Source: Mycobacterium sp. 1554424.7
Lineage (GTDB): Bacteria; Actinomycetota; Actinomycetes; Mycobacteriales; Mycobacteriaceae
Length of the DNA stretch: 64,000 bases
Assembly (NCBI RefSeq): GCF_001665295.1
Contig: NZ_LZSE01000034.1
Coordinates: forward strand, 1 to 64,000
Direction: 5' to 3'
The notes beneath the pieces are model-generated. The model did no database searches. It was not told where the DNA came from and worked only from the letters and a program-made list of their open reading frames with translations. The stretch's first letter is position 1. Every line of letters starts with the position of its first letter. The position numbers and the translations under genes were made by a program. Of the stretch, positions 23,741 through 31,398 are shown one piece after another.

Positions 23741-24769
23741 ATGGCGAAGCCACCGCTGTCGATGAAGCCGACCGGATGGTTCCAGGTCGCTTGGTCCGAC
23801 GAAATCAAAGTCGGCGACGTGCACAAGATGCACTACTTCGGTCAGGAGATGGTGGCCTGGCGGGCCCAGTCGGGACGGCTGACCGTGATGGACGCCTACT
23901 GCGAACATCTCGGGGCCCATCTGGGTTTCGGCGGCCACGTCGAGGGCGAGGTCATCGAGTGCCCGTTCCACGGCTGGCAGTGGAATCACGAAGGCCGCAA
24001 CGTTTGCATTCCCTACGAGAAACGACCCAACCGCGGGCGCAGGATGCGCACCTACCCGGTGGTGGAACGCAACGAGTCGATCTACATCTGGCATGACCTC
24101 GAGGGCCGTGAGCCGTTCTTCGATGTACCGGACATCTTCGCCAGTTTCGAGGACGGCAGCAGCCCAGCCGACTACTACCCCCGCCAGAGCCTCTATGAGC
24201 CGAGCAAGGAGTTGCACCCCCAGTACGTGATGGAAAACGGCGTCGACGTCGAGCACTTCAAGTTCGTGCACAAGACCCCCATCGTGCCCGTGTTCACGCG
24301 GCACGACTTCGATCAGCCGACGTCGTACGTCGATTTCACCATCACCTTCGAAGGCGACGAGAACCAATCGATCGAGGACATCGACAGCAAGATCGAGGCC
24401 ATAAACGCCGGTTTGGGCATCGCGGTCACCAAGAGCGCCGGGATGATCGACAACCGCACCATGTCGACGATCACCCCGGTCGACGAGCACACCTCCGATG
24501 TGCGGTTCACGGTCTACATCGGCCGAGTTCCCGGCAAGGACACCCCGCAGGCCGAGGCAAGGGCGAGAGAATTTGGGGCAGAGGTCATCCGACAGTTCAA
24601 GCAGGACATCCACATCTGGTCGCATCAGCGCTATTCAGACCCGCCTGCGCTGTCCGCGTCCGAGTTCGAGGGCTTCACCGCGATCCGCAACTGGGCCCGG
24701 CAGTTCTATCCCGACGGACGAGGCGGCAGCGCCGCCGAACTGCGTTCCGTGAGCGTTGAGGCCCGCTGA
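23741..24769 (+). CDS. Rieske non-heme iron oxygenase, KshA-like
   Basis: A 342-residue oxygenase subunit. The Rieske [2Fe-2S] ligands are C54xH56 (YCEHLGAH) and C74xxH77 (CPFHGWQW). The mononuclear iron site is in NGVDVEHFKFVHK with H-x4-H. It resembles KshA, the 3-ketosteroid 9-alpha-hydroxylase oxygenase, though it is somewhat shorter than KshA of M. tuberculosis. A strong AGAGGAG site precedes the ATG. The DapB-like gene starts 4 bases after the stop, so they form an operon. The reductase partner (KshB-like) is not in the window. The substrate may be steroid or terpenoid, by inference. Confidence 0.85.
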   Translation: MAKPPLSMKPTGWFQVAWSDEIKVGDVHKMHYFGQEMVAWRAQSGRLTVMDAYCEHLGAHLGFGGHVEGEVIECPFHGWQWNHEGRNVCIPYEKRPNRGRRMRTYPVVERNESIYIWHDLEGREPFFDVPDIFASFEDGSSPADYYPRQSLYEPSKELHPQYVMENGVDVEHFKFVHKTPIVPVFTRHDFDQPTSYVDFTITFEGDENQSIEDIDSKIEAINAGLGIAVTKSAGMIDNRTMSTITPVDEHTSDVRFTVYIGRVPGKDTPQAEARAREFGAEVIRQFKQDIHIWSHQRYSDPPALSASEFEGFTAIRNWARQFYPDGRGGSAAELRSVSVEAR

Positions 24770-24773
24770 GGCG

Positions 24774-25859
24774 ATGGCCAACAGAGCGCCGATCCGGGTA
24801 TTTCAGGTCGCGACCGGCAACGTCGGGACCGAGATGATCAAACGCATCGCCAGCCAACCGGATCTCAAGCTCATCGGCTTGCACTGCTACACAACGGAAA
24901 AGGTCGGCCGGGACGCCGGCGAGATCGCCGGTCTCGCACCCAACGGCGTCATCGCCACCGGGTCAGTCGACGAGATCATCGCCGCCAAACCCGACGTCCT
25001 CACGTTTCACGGCGTCTTCCCCGATGAGGACCTCTACGTGAAAGTCCTTGAGGCGGGCATCAATATCGTCACGACGGCGGACTGGATTACCGGCCACCAC
25101 CGAAACCAGAACCATCCTCATCCCTCCGGGCAGACGACCACGGCGTTGCTGGAGCGAGCATGTCTAAAGGGCGGCTCGACCTTTTACGGCACCGGGATGA
25201 ATCCGGGGTTGTGCCAGATCCTGGGTGTGGTCAACTCCTGCAACGTTTCCGAGATCGAGAACATCACCGTCATCGAATCGGTGGACGTTTCCTGCCACCA
25301 TTCGGTTGAATCCTGGCGGATGTGCGGCTACGGCCTGCCGGTCGACGACCCGCGCATCCCAGGCATGCTGGAGGTCGGCACCCGGGTGTTCGCCGACGGC
25401 GTGCACCTGATGGCGGATTGTTTCGGACTGGAACTCGACGAAGTCGTTTTCTCCTACGAACTGGGCGCCTGCACCGAGGATGTCGACCTGGGGTGGTATC
25501 AGCTTCCCAAGGGCTCCCTCGGCGCGAATTACCTGAAGTACCAAGGCCTTGTGGACGGCGTTCCGAAGGTGGAGGTCCACCTCGAGTGGCAGATGACCCG
25601 TCACACGGATCCCCGCTGGAAGGTCCAGCATGCGTACATCACGAGGATCCAGGGCGATCCGTGCATCACCAGCAAGCACACGATGCACCCTAAGCCGGGC
25701 ATCGACATCTACTTCCCGGAAGCGGTCGCCTCGATCGGCATGACGATCACCGGCATGCCCGCCCTCAACGCCATCTCCGCGGTCGTCGACGCGCCGCCGG
25801 GGCTGATCACCAGCGCTGACATCCCGCTGCGCGGCTTCGCGGGACGGTTCAAACCCTGA
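24774..25859 (+). CDS. DapB-like NAD(P)-dependent dehydrogenase, paralogue 2
   Basis: A 361-residue protein with the dinucleotide-binding start IRVFQVATGNVGTEMIKRI, the middle motifs LTFHGVFPDEDLYVKVLEAGINIVTTADWITG, and STFYGTGMNPGLCQILG. It belongs to the same mycobacterial DapB-like family as the minus-strand gene at 21.7 kb and is very close to the next gene. ATG 24774 follows the Rieske stop by 4 bases. Tight coupling to a Rieske oxygenase suggests it oxidises or reduces a product of that oxygenase. The exact reaction is not known. Confidence 0.8.
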   Translation: MANRAPIRVFQVATGNVGTEMIKRIASQPDLKLIGLHCYTTEKVGRDAGEIAGLAPNGVIATGSVDEIIAAKPDVLTFHGVFPDEDLYVKVLEAGINIVTTADWITGHHRNQNHPHPSGQTTTALLERACLKGGSTFYGTGMNPGLCQILGVVNSCNVSEIENITVIESVDVSCHHSVESWRMCGYGLPVDDPRIPGMLEVGTRVFADGVHLMADCFGLELDEVVFSYELGACTEDVDLGWYQLPKGSLGANYLKYQGLVDGVPKVEVHLEWQMTRHTDPRWKVQHAYITRIQGDPCITSKHTMHPKPGIDIYFPEAVASIGMTITGMPALNAISAVVDAPPGLITSADIPLRGFAGRFKP

Positions 25860-25913
25860 GCGACACCTCTTGTTGATCCTGCTGCAGAAACACCAGTTGA
25901 AAGGCTGAATTGA

Positions 25914-26993
25914 ATGAACGCTCCCATCCGTGTCTTCCAGGTCGCCACCGGCAATGTCGGCTCGGAAATGATCAAACGGATCCAGAGCCACTCCGACCTC
26001 GAACTAATTGGCCTGCACTGTTATTCGCCGGAGAAGATCGGTCGCGACGCCGGCGAGCTCGTCGGCCTGCCGCCGATCGGGGTGAAGGCCACCGGAACGA
26101 TCGAAGAGATCGTCGCCGCCAAACCAGACGTGCTGACCTTCCATGGCGTCTTTCCCGACGAGGACCTCTACGTACCCGTCCTCGAAGCCGGCATCAACAT
26201 TGTCACCACCGCCGACTGGATCACCGGATATCACCGCGACATCAACCACCCCCACCACAGCGGCAAGAAGGTGACCGAGTTGCTCGCCGAAGCATGCGCG
26301 AAGGGCGGTTCCACCTTCTACGGCACGGGCATGAACCCGGGCCTCAACCAGATCCTTGGAGTGGCCTGCTCCGCAGACGTCGCTGAGATCGAGAACGTCA
26401 TCACCATCGAATCGGTCGACGTCTCATGCCATCACAGCAAAGACACCTGGGTCGAGGTCGGTTACGGCCTCCCCATCGACGACCCGTCCATTCCGGGACG
26501 ACTCAGAAAGTACACCGAGGTCTTCGCCGACAGCGTTTTGATGATGGCGGACTGCTTCGGCATCGAACTCGACGAGGTCAAGTTCGTCTACGAACTCGGC
26601 GCCTGTACGAAAGACATCGATTTGGGCTGGTACAAGATGCCCAAGGGCTCACTGGGCGCGAATTACATCAAGTACCAGGGCATGGTCGACGGCGTGCCAC
26701 GAGTCGAAACCCACCTCGAATGGCAGATGACCCCACACACCGAGCCGAGCTGGGATATCAAGGGCTGCTACATCACTCAGATCAAGGGCGACCCCTGCAT
26801 CTACAACAAGCACATGATTTTTCCCAAGCCCGGTGTCGACCTGTCCAACCCTGACAACTTCGCGTCCATCGGCATGACAGTCACCGGCCTTCCCGCCCTC
26901 AACGCCATCAAGTCGGTGGTCGCCGCCCCGCCGGGACTGCTGACGAGCGCTGATTTGCCCCTGCGGGCCTTTGCCGGTCGCTTCAAGACATAG
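25914..26993 (+). CDS. DapB-like NAD(P)-dependent dehydrogenase, paralogue 3
   Basis: A 359-residue close copy of the preceding gene. Most of the sequence is shared, including IRVFQVATGNVGSEMIKRIQ, DVLTFHGVFPDEDLY, FYGTGMNPGLNQILG and the C-terminal ITGMPALNAI-like stretch. It arose by tandem duplication. The gap to the previous gene is 54 bases, with a GAAAGG-type ribosome site, so it is probably in the same transcript. Two similar dehydrogenases may act on different intermediates or form a hetero-oligomer. No plus-strand gene follows; the accessory islet begins downstream. Confidence 0.8.
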   Translation: MNAPIRVFQVATGNVGSEMIKRIQSHSDLELIGLHCYSPEKIGRDAGELVGLPPIGVKATGTIEEIVAAKPDVLTFHGVFPDEDLYVPVLEAGINIVTTADWITGYHRDINHPHHSGKKVTELLAEACAKGGSTFYGTGMNPGLNQILGVACSADVAEIENVITIESVDVSCHHSKDTWVEVGYGLPIDDPSIPGRLRKYTEVFADSVLMMADCFGIELDEVKFVYELGACTKDIDLGWYKMPKGSLGANYIKYQGMVDGVPRVETHLEWQMTPHTEPSWDIKGCYITQIKGDPCIYNKHMIFPKPGVDLSNPDNFASIGMTVTGLPALNAIKSVVAAPPGLLTSADLPLRAFAGRFKT

Positions 26994-27056
26994 CGGAATG
27001 CAAGGGGGGCACGGCAACAGGCGCTGGCCGAGCGTCAGCGGTGTACTCGCCGAGTT

Positions 27057-27084
27057 TTGACATGCCGACGCTACCTTCTATTTT
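27057..27084 (+). promoter_or_regulatory. Orphan promoter-like sequence
   Basis: TTGACA (27057-27062) and TATTTT (27079-27084) with a 16-base spacer look like a good promoter, but no credible plus-strand gene follows before the minus-strand islet. It could drive a small RNA or an antisense transcript into the islet, or be chance. Confidence 0.35.
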
Positions 27085-27218
27085 GTCACACAATCAGCGT
27101 AATGTGCTCTCTACCAGTTGATTTGCAACCGTCAGCTAGTGCCAACGAGCGCCAGAATCGGCGGAGGCCGGATGCAAAAAGGATGCAGCCGTGTTCGTTT
27201 ACTCGAAAAGCGGAAACC

Positions 27219-27560
27219 CTACGCTTCGATGGCATCTCGCGCATGCAGGAGCTGATGGGTCGCAGCCACTGTCACCGGATCGGCTGAATCGGCGGCTGCG
27301 ATTAACGCCCTTCCCATCTTTCGCGCATCAGCTGGCGTGATGATCGGGGTATCGGGACAGTCAATGATGATCTGACGCAAAGCGTGCCCGTCCGCGAATT
27401 GCAGCCCGATGACGGATACCACGATATCGGCGTGTCGCCCTCGGTCGATGGCGTGCTCGATTATCCACTCCGGGCCGTCGAATACCCTGACGGCTGCCCC
27501 GGTGTTGTCCCATTCATCGACCCAGGTTGCCCGGGCGGGTGGTGCAAGGTTTGGTTTCAT
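27219..27560 (-). CDS. Hypothetical protein, islet gene 7
   Basis: A 113-residue soluble protein from ATG 27560 (a longer GTG start at 27596 is possible). The sequence has ATWVDEWDNTGAAVRVFDGPEWIIEHAIDRGRHADIVVSVIGLQFADGHALRQ and an Ala-rich helical end. No family is recognised. It is the last gene of a minus-strand row that runs from the tRNA-Tyr side. Base composition is less GC-rich than in core neighbours, as is often seen in acquired DNA. Confidence 0.55.
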   Translation of the reverse strand: MKPNLAPPARATWVDEWDNTGAAVRVFDGPEWIIEHAIDRGRHADIVVSVIGLQFADGHALRQIIIDCPDTPIITPADARKMGRALIAAADSADPVTVAATHQLLHARDAIEA

Positions 27561-27606
27561 AGCTAGATCGTTTCCCGCGATCCCCACAGCGGGCACGCGT
27601 AGTCCA

Positions 27607-27873
27607 CTACTTCACTGGTTTGCGCCCAGTACCGACGTAGTTGCCGGGCCGCGTCCCAACTGCGGCCAGCTCGGCGCGCACCTGATCTATCGCCGCGACC
27701 ACGGCGGGGTCATCGGGGTCATACCCCGTGTTACGGATTGCAGCTCGTTCGATCTCATCCATGCCGGGGTTGGATGGGTACCACGCGGGGTTCCTCGGCC
27801 AGTTCCCGGTCGCTTTTCCCTGTTGAATTCCTAACGCTACGGCCATAAGCACGCGAATAAAGCCAAAGTTCAT
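27607..27873 (-). CDS. Hypothetical small protein, islet gene 6
   Basis: An 88-residue protein starting MNFGFIRVLMAVALGIQQGK, a short hydrophobic N-terminal segment that could be an anchor, followed by a Pro/Asn-rich part (NWPRNPAWYPSNPGMDEIERAAIRNTGYDPDDPAVVAAIDQVRAELAAVG). A ribosome site AAGGAG lies 10 bases before ATG 27873, which supports this start. No domain is recognised. The gene lies 29 bases after the DUF732 gene and is probably in one transcript with it. Confidence 0.58.
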   Translation of the reverse strand: MNFGFIRVLMAVALGIQQGKATGNWPRNPAWYPSNPGMDEIERAAIRNTGYDPDDPAVVAAIDQVRAELAAVGTRPGNYVGTGRKPVK

Positions 27874-27902
27874 TTGCTTGAATCTCCTTGTGCCGGTTGG
27901 GT

Positions 27903-28256
27903 TCACCAGTACTGCGGGCACAGGTTGGATATAGCACCGTCAACGATTGCCGTGGTCTTGGCTAGGCCAGTATCCGGTGCCATGCTTGCCTTGATGGCTT
28001 CGCGGGTCATCGTGCCGCGTGCCGCGGTATCACAGATGAAATATCCTTGTCGCAACATGCCAACCTCCCAATCATGCTCAGTCTGGCCATGAGTCGGCCC
28101 CAAACCCGCCTGGCGCAGCGCGGCTAGGTAGTTGTCATTGTTGTTGTCGGCACCAGCCCACGGCAGAATACCGAGCAGCACCATGCCCGCGATGGCGCAG
28201 GCGCAGGCCATGACCGCGCCGAACGGGATCAGGTCCACTGTCCCAACGGTTTTCAT
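27903..28256 (-). CDS. DUF732-family secreted or anchored protein, islet gene 5
   Basis: A 117-residue protein with an N-terminal hydrophobic segment (GAVMACACAIAGMVLLGILPWAGA) and then a DUF732 domain: NYLAALRQAGLG, the conserved cysteine in GYFICDTAARG, and the closing AISNLCPQYW. The Cys pair (FIC and LCP) forms the family disulfide. DUF732 proteins are exported and largely confined to mycobacteria; their function is not established. ATG 28256 is chosen because GGGAGG lies 8 bases before it, whereas ATG 28262 is too close. A second DUF732 protein is at 41732. Confidence 0.78.
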   Translation of the reverse strand: MKTVGTVDLIPFGAVMACACAIAGMVLLGILPWAGADNNNDNYLAALRQAGLGPTHGQTEHDWEVGMLRQGYFICDTAARGTMTREAIKASMAPDTGLAKTTAIVDGAISNLCPQYW

Positions 28257-28402
28257 GGTCATGGCCTCCCATCGCTGTCGTATCTCTGAACGGGGATCAC
28301 CGCGACACGCAGGAATACTACCGGAATACCCAGGTCAGAGTCCCGCTGACCAGGTGTTTTCCGCAGTGCATTAGCTCATCGTTCTTTTCACGGCGCGGCG
28401 AG

Positions 28403-28452
28403 GGGGCAGACGAGATGCCCCGTTTTCATACGGGTTGTCCGGAAACCGGACA
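28403..28452. terminator. Two hairpins in a 205-bp gap
   Basis: GGGGCA (28403-28408) pairs with TGCCCC (28416-28421), followed by GTTTT, the form of a plus-strand terminator. TGTCCGG (28436-28442) pairs perfectly with CCGGACA (28446-28452) around AAA, next to the end of the minus-strand gene at 28462. The gap from 28257 to 28461 holds nothing else that I recognise. Confidence 0.5.
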
Positions 28453-28461
28453 GAGCGCGGG

Positions 28462-28986
28462 TCACTGACGCCGTTTCAGCCAACGCGGCAGCTTGAAGAT
28501 CGGCCGATAACTTCGGAGATAGAGGTCGTTCATATTGGCAACCGCGTTCGGGTTGAGGTCTTGTTCGGCTAGGTATTGCTTGATGAGCGCGTGACGCCTG
28601 CGATTGTAGAAAAACCAGGGGATAAACGCCGTGCCGAGTGCATAGAGCACCGCGAGATACAACCTGCTAAAAGGGACGCCAGTTGCTTGCGACACCAGGG
28701 GGACAGCGATAGAGATGCCCACGATGAATATGAACTGACCAAGCTCGCGGCGCATAAGCCACCGTAGGTAGTTCTCTAGCGGAAGGAGCTGGGCGCGGTT
28801 TTCGGCGTGGGTCGTCAGCACTTGTCGTGCTCGCGATTCATCCGGCAGCTTGTCGGCAATCTCCAAGTCTTGCAGGATCATTGCCCGCTCATTTTTGCGG
28901 TCTTTGACATAGGTGAGATACGCGGCAACCAGCGTGGCGAGGGCACCGATTAAAGCGACACCGAGAGGGATGACCCATTGACTCAT
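28462..28986 (-). CDS. Membrane protein of unknown function, islet gene 4
   Basis: A 174-residue protein. An N-terminal helix (WVIPLGVALIGALATLVAAYLTYV) is followed by a charged coiled region (KDRKNERAMILQDLEIADKLPDESRARQVLTTHAENRAQL) and two more helices (GQFIFIVGISIAVPLVSQATG and YLAVLYALGTAFIPWFFY), then a basic tail. The layout resembles many mycobacterial accessory membrane proteins. Its ATG overlaps the upstream gene stop by 4 bases, so the two are made together and may form a complex. Confidence 0.65.
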   Translation of the reverse strand: MSQWVIPLGVALIGALATLVAAYLTYVKDRKNERAMILQDLEIADKLPDESRARQVLTTHAENRAQLLPLENYLRWLMRRELGQFIFIVGISIAVPLVSQATGVPFSRLYLAVLYALGTAFIPWFFYNRRRHALIKQYLAEQDLNPNAVANMNDLYLRSYRPIFKLPRWLKRRQ

Positions 28987-29633
28987 GACTGCACGCCTTG
29001 TGCAAAGTTGTTGATGCAGTAAAGCATTAGTTCGTTGGACTGGTCATAGACAGAATTCTCGCGCCGTATTCGCTCGGCCCTCTCGTTCTGCGCATTGTCG
29101 GTGAGCCGAGACCCTGAGTCCGTCACGTCTGTGAATAGCGGTGTCACAGCACGAAAGTCGTTTAACTCAGCCATGATCTCGTTATTGATACTCCCAACCA
29201 ATCGCCGTATCGTTGCGTCGTTGGTCAGCATGAGGATGGAGAGGCCGCGCATACCCATTCGGTTGAAGTCCTGGAGCACCGCTAGCGCGTCTGGAAGTGC
29301 TTGCAGGAACTTGGTTTTGGCGTCTCTGAAGCTAGCTTCATCGGGACCTGCTCGCGTCATCGGCTCCATCAAGTTTGAAAGACGCCACCGCGCATAGAGG
29401 GAACTCACGTATTCGGCGATTTCAACCCTGAGCTTGTCAATCACCTGGTCGCGGCGCTGCCGGTCAAATTGCGAGCCACTACGGCGCAGCGTAAGCACGT
29501 TGAATCGGGCGCTGACGATGATGGCGACGATGGCAACCGTCAGGGTGGCAACGTTCCCCCAAGCGATCGAGGGGCTGAAGTCGCCCCAGTCGTCCCACAT
29601 GTCTGAGAGCAGCCAGTCCCACCAATCAAGCAC
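28983..29633 (-). CDS. Membrane-anchored protein of unknown function, islet gene 3
   Basis: A 216-residue protein with a Trp/Asp-rich start (MLDWWDWLLSDMWDDWGDF), one hydrophobic helix (NVATLTVAIVAIIVSARFNVL) and a long soluble, helical cytoplasmic part with many charged residues. There is a Lys/Arg-Asp region RRSGSQFDRQRRDQVIDKLRVEIAEY typical of membrane-tethered helical sensors. No family is recognised. It overlaps the next gene by ATGA and forms a two-gene unit. One-helix plus coiled soluble domain paired with a three-helix protein recalls membrane-effector pairs in defence islets, but this is only inference. Confidence 0.62.
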   Translation of the reverse strand: MLDWWDWLLSDMWDDWGDFSPSIAWGNVATLTVAIVAIIVSARFNVLTLRRSGSQFDRQRRDQVIDKLRVEIAEYVSSLYARWRLSNLMEPMTRAGPDEASFRDAKTKFLQALPDALAVLQDFNRMGMRGLSILMLTNDATIRRLVGSINNEIMAELNDFRAVTPLFTDVTDSGSRLTDNAQNERAERIRRENSVYDQSNELMLYCINNFAQGVQS

Positions 29634-29715
29634 GGTTCCTTAGGCTAGGGCCGATTCCCCACGCAGACGGGGATTCGACACGCCGGGGAGACGAGCTACC
29701 ACGTGGGCGTAGCGG

Positions 29716-29895
29716 TTAGACGGAAACCAGCTGATCGTTTCGGAACAAGCTGGCAATCGGTTCGTCTGCGCCTTCGATCGTGAGTTCGACGTGAATGTGG
29801 TCGCCACTGACCCGCGTGACGACACCGGGAACCACCCGGTCACCGAACTGCACATTGATCCGGTCGCCGGGCTGTAGCGCCTTACGCCTTGCCAT
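29716..29895 (-). CDS. Small basic/acidic beta-rich protein, islet gene 2
   Basis: A 59-residue protein from ATG 29895 to TAA 29716-29718. It begins MARRKALQPGDRINVQFGDRVV and contains alternating beta-strand patterns (PGVVTRVSGDHIHVELTIEG), like a small SH3/KOW-type barrel. A strong AGGAGGT site (29903-29909) overlaps the stop codon of the HEPN gene upstream, so its translation is coupled to it. Function is not recognised; it could be the antidote or accessory partner of the HEPN protein. Confidence 0.7.
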   Translation of the reverse strand: MARRKALQPGDRINVQFGDRVVPGVVTRVSGDHIHVELTIEGADEPIASLFRNDQLVSV

Positions 29896-29907
29896 TGGTG
29901 AAACCTC

Positions 29908-30513
29908 CTAGTCCCAGCCTGACGTACCACAGAGGTACGACAAGTATGCGGCCACAACCTTGTCGAAGCCAGTTGCAGCGGTGTTCAGCGAGCCGCGCCA
30001 GCGCCGAAAAGTCGCCAGTGTGAGCGGCTGAAGTCTCTTGACTGCTGCCAACTTGGCGCTATCGCTGTGCGCTACCGCGTTTCTGACGTCATTTAAACGC
30101 TCTAACACCGTGTTCCATTTCGGACCCCAAGCCCGGTAGCGGTCGTTAACGTCGGGCCACAGCGACATGCCCAGGTTAGCAAAGTCATTCCCGATATTGC
30201 CCGGTCCCGCGTTACCCACGTCGAGCTTTCGGCCTCTGACTAAGGCACCCAACAAGACCGGAATACGGGCGCCGTACTCATCGGCCAGGCTGTCAGCAAT
30301 CACTATCGCCGCGTCGTCGTGCAGGTCGCGACAGAACCCCTGAAACTCGGCGGCGAGGCGCACAAATAACGCCAGATTCAGGTGTTCGGTTGCTGTCTGC
30401 CGTCCCCGTCTTCTGCCTGTCACCTGCTCGTGGACAGCTTCGAGGCTATCGAGAACGGCGCACCGTTCCCTTTGCCAGCGCCCCAGAGCGTCAGACGGCA
30501 CGTTTGCGACCAT
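29908..30513 (-). CDS. HEPN-like protein, putative RNase, islet gene 1
   Basis: A 201-residue mostly helical protein. The region LERLNDVRNAVAHSDSAKL contains R144-N-A-V-A-H149, matching the Rx4-6H catalytic motif of HEPN ribonucleases, and an upstream helix (VRLAAEFQGFCRDLHDDAA) resembles the conserved first helix of RiboL-PSP/MAE-type HEPN domains. HEPN proteins act as toxins in toxin-antitoxin and phage-defence systems by cutting RNA. The assignment rests on motif and helix pattern only. It is the tRNA-proximal gene of the islet and is followed, with coupled translation, by the 59-residue protein. Confidence 0.6.
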   Translation of the reverse strand: MVANVPSDALGRWQRERCAVLDSLEAVHEQVTGRRRGRQTATEHLNLALFVRLAAEFQGFCRDLHDDAAIVIADSLADEYGARIPVLLGALVRGRKLDVGNAGPGNIGNDFANLGMSLWPDVNDRYRAWGPKWNTVLERLNDVRNAVAHSDSAKLAAVKRLQPLTLATFRRWRGSLNTAATGFDKVVAAYLSYLCGTSGWD

Positions 30514-30706
30514 AGCCGCCGATCTGGGCCGGAAGGCTCAACCCTCGCGGCGCGTCCGCTTGCCGCGCCAGCCGCCGACACGCCGAGCAAACCGACAATT
30601 CACAGGTTCCGATCAGGGTATCCGGCAGCAACCGTCGGACTGAGATGCGACAGGGATGCAAGCACACTCGGCGGCACTCAAAATACGCCCTGACCTGCAC
30701 AAACCT

Positions 30707-30792
30707 TGGTGGCAGGTACAGGATTCGAACCTGTGTAGGCGTAAGCCGACGGATTTACAGTCCGCTCCCATTGGCCGCTCGGGCAACCTGCC
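30707..30792 (-). tRNA. tRNA-Tyr (GTA)
   Basis: The minus strand folds as a class II tRNA: acceptor GGCAGGT pairs with ACCTGCC, the anticodon stem-loop reads GGACTGTAAATCC with anticodon GTA, and there is a long variable arm. The T-loop is GGTTCGAATCC. The 3' CCA is encoded (complement at 30707-30709). Its 3' end points at the accessory islet, the usual arrangement when a tRNA gene has served as an integration site. Confidence 0.97.
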
Positions 30793-30860
30793 GCCAGACA
30801 GGTTACAACGAACGGGTAGACAAGGCACAAACGGCTAACCAGATGGAAGGGACGGATCGA

Positions 30861-31352
30861 ATGGCCGACTCATCGTTCGACATCGTCAGCAAGGTCGATC
30901 GGCAGGAGGTCGACAACGCGCTCAACCAGGCCGCCAAGGAGCTGGCCACCCGGTTCGACTTCCGCGGCACCGACACCAAGATCGAGTGGAAGGGCGACGA
31001 GGCCATCGAGCTGACGTCGTCCACCGAGGAGCGCGTCAAGGCCGCCGTCGACGTCTTCAAGGAGAAGCTGATCCGTCGCGACATCTCGATGAAGGCCTTC
31101 GACGCCGGCGAGCCGCAGGCCTCCGGCAAGACCTACAAGGTCAGCGGCACCCTCAAGCAGGGCATCAGCAGCGAGAACGCCAAGAAGATCACCAAGCTGA
31201 TCCGCGACGAGGGGCCGAAGGGCGTCAAGACCCAGATCCAGGGCGACGAGGTCCGGGTCAGCAGCAAGAAGCGCGACGACCTGCAGGCCGTGCAGGCGCT
31301 GCTCCGCAACACCGATCTGGACGTGGCGCTGCAGTTCGTCAACTATCGATAG
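30861..31352 (+). CDS. YajQ-family nucleotide-binding protein (Rv0566c-like)
   Basis: A 163-residue protein of the UPF0234/YajQ family: [24 protein letters not shown] at the start and the paired ferredoxin-like domains ending [13 protein letters not shown]. Family members bind nucleotides, and some bind cyclic di-GMP; the role in mycobacteria is not established. A GGAAGG site lies before ATG 30861. It corresponds to Rv0566c, with the same neighbours (tRNA-Tyr on one side and the monooxygenase on the other). Confidence 0.95.
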   Translation: MADSSFDIVSKVDRQEVDNALNQAAKELATRFDFRGTDTKIEWKGDEAIELTSSTEERVKAAVDVFKEKLIRRDISMKAFDAGEPQASGKTYKVSGTLKQGISSENAKKITKLIRDEGPKGVKTQIQGDEVRVSSKKRDDLQAVQALLRNTDLDVALQFVNYR

Positions 31353-31398
31353 GTATGCCCGACACCCGTCGGCGTTCGGTTTCGAAGCGAGGTTCACG

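Noticed and set aside
26994-27218. Duplicate of the tRNA-Tyr 3' end as left attachment site
   Set aside because: No stretch matching the T-arm and acceptor sequence was found there by eye.
29640-29957. 105-residue minus-strand frame over the 59-residue gene
   Set aside because: The other minus frame has a strong ribosome site, coupling to the upstream gene and a sensible protein; this frame is Ser/Arg/Thr-rich and lacks a ribosome site.
27000-30700. Integrase, transposase or phage structural genes in the islet
   Set aside because: None of the frames shows a tyrosine or serine recombinase motif, DDE motif or phage protein; only the tRNA location suggests mobility.
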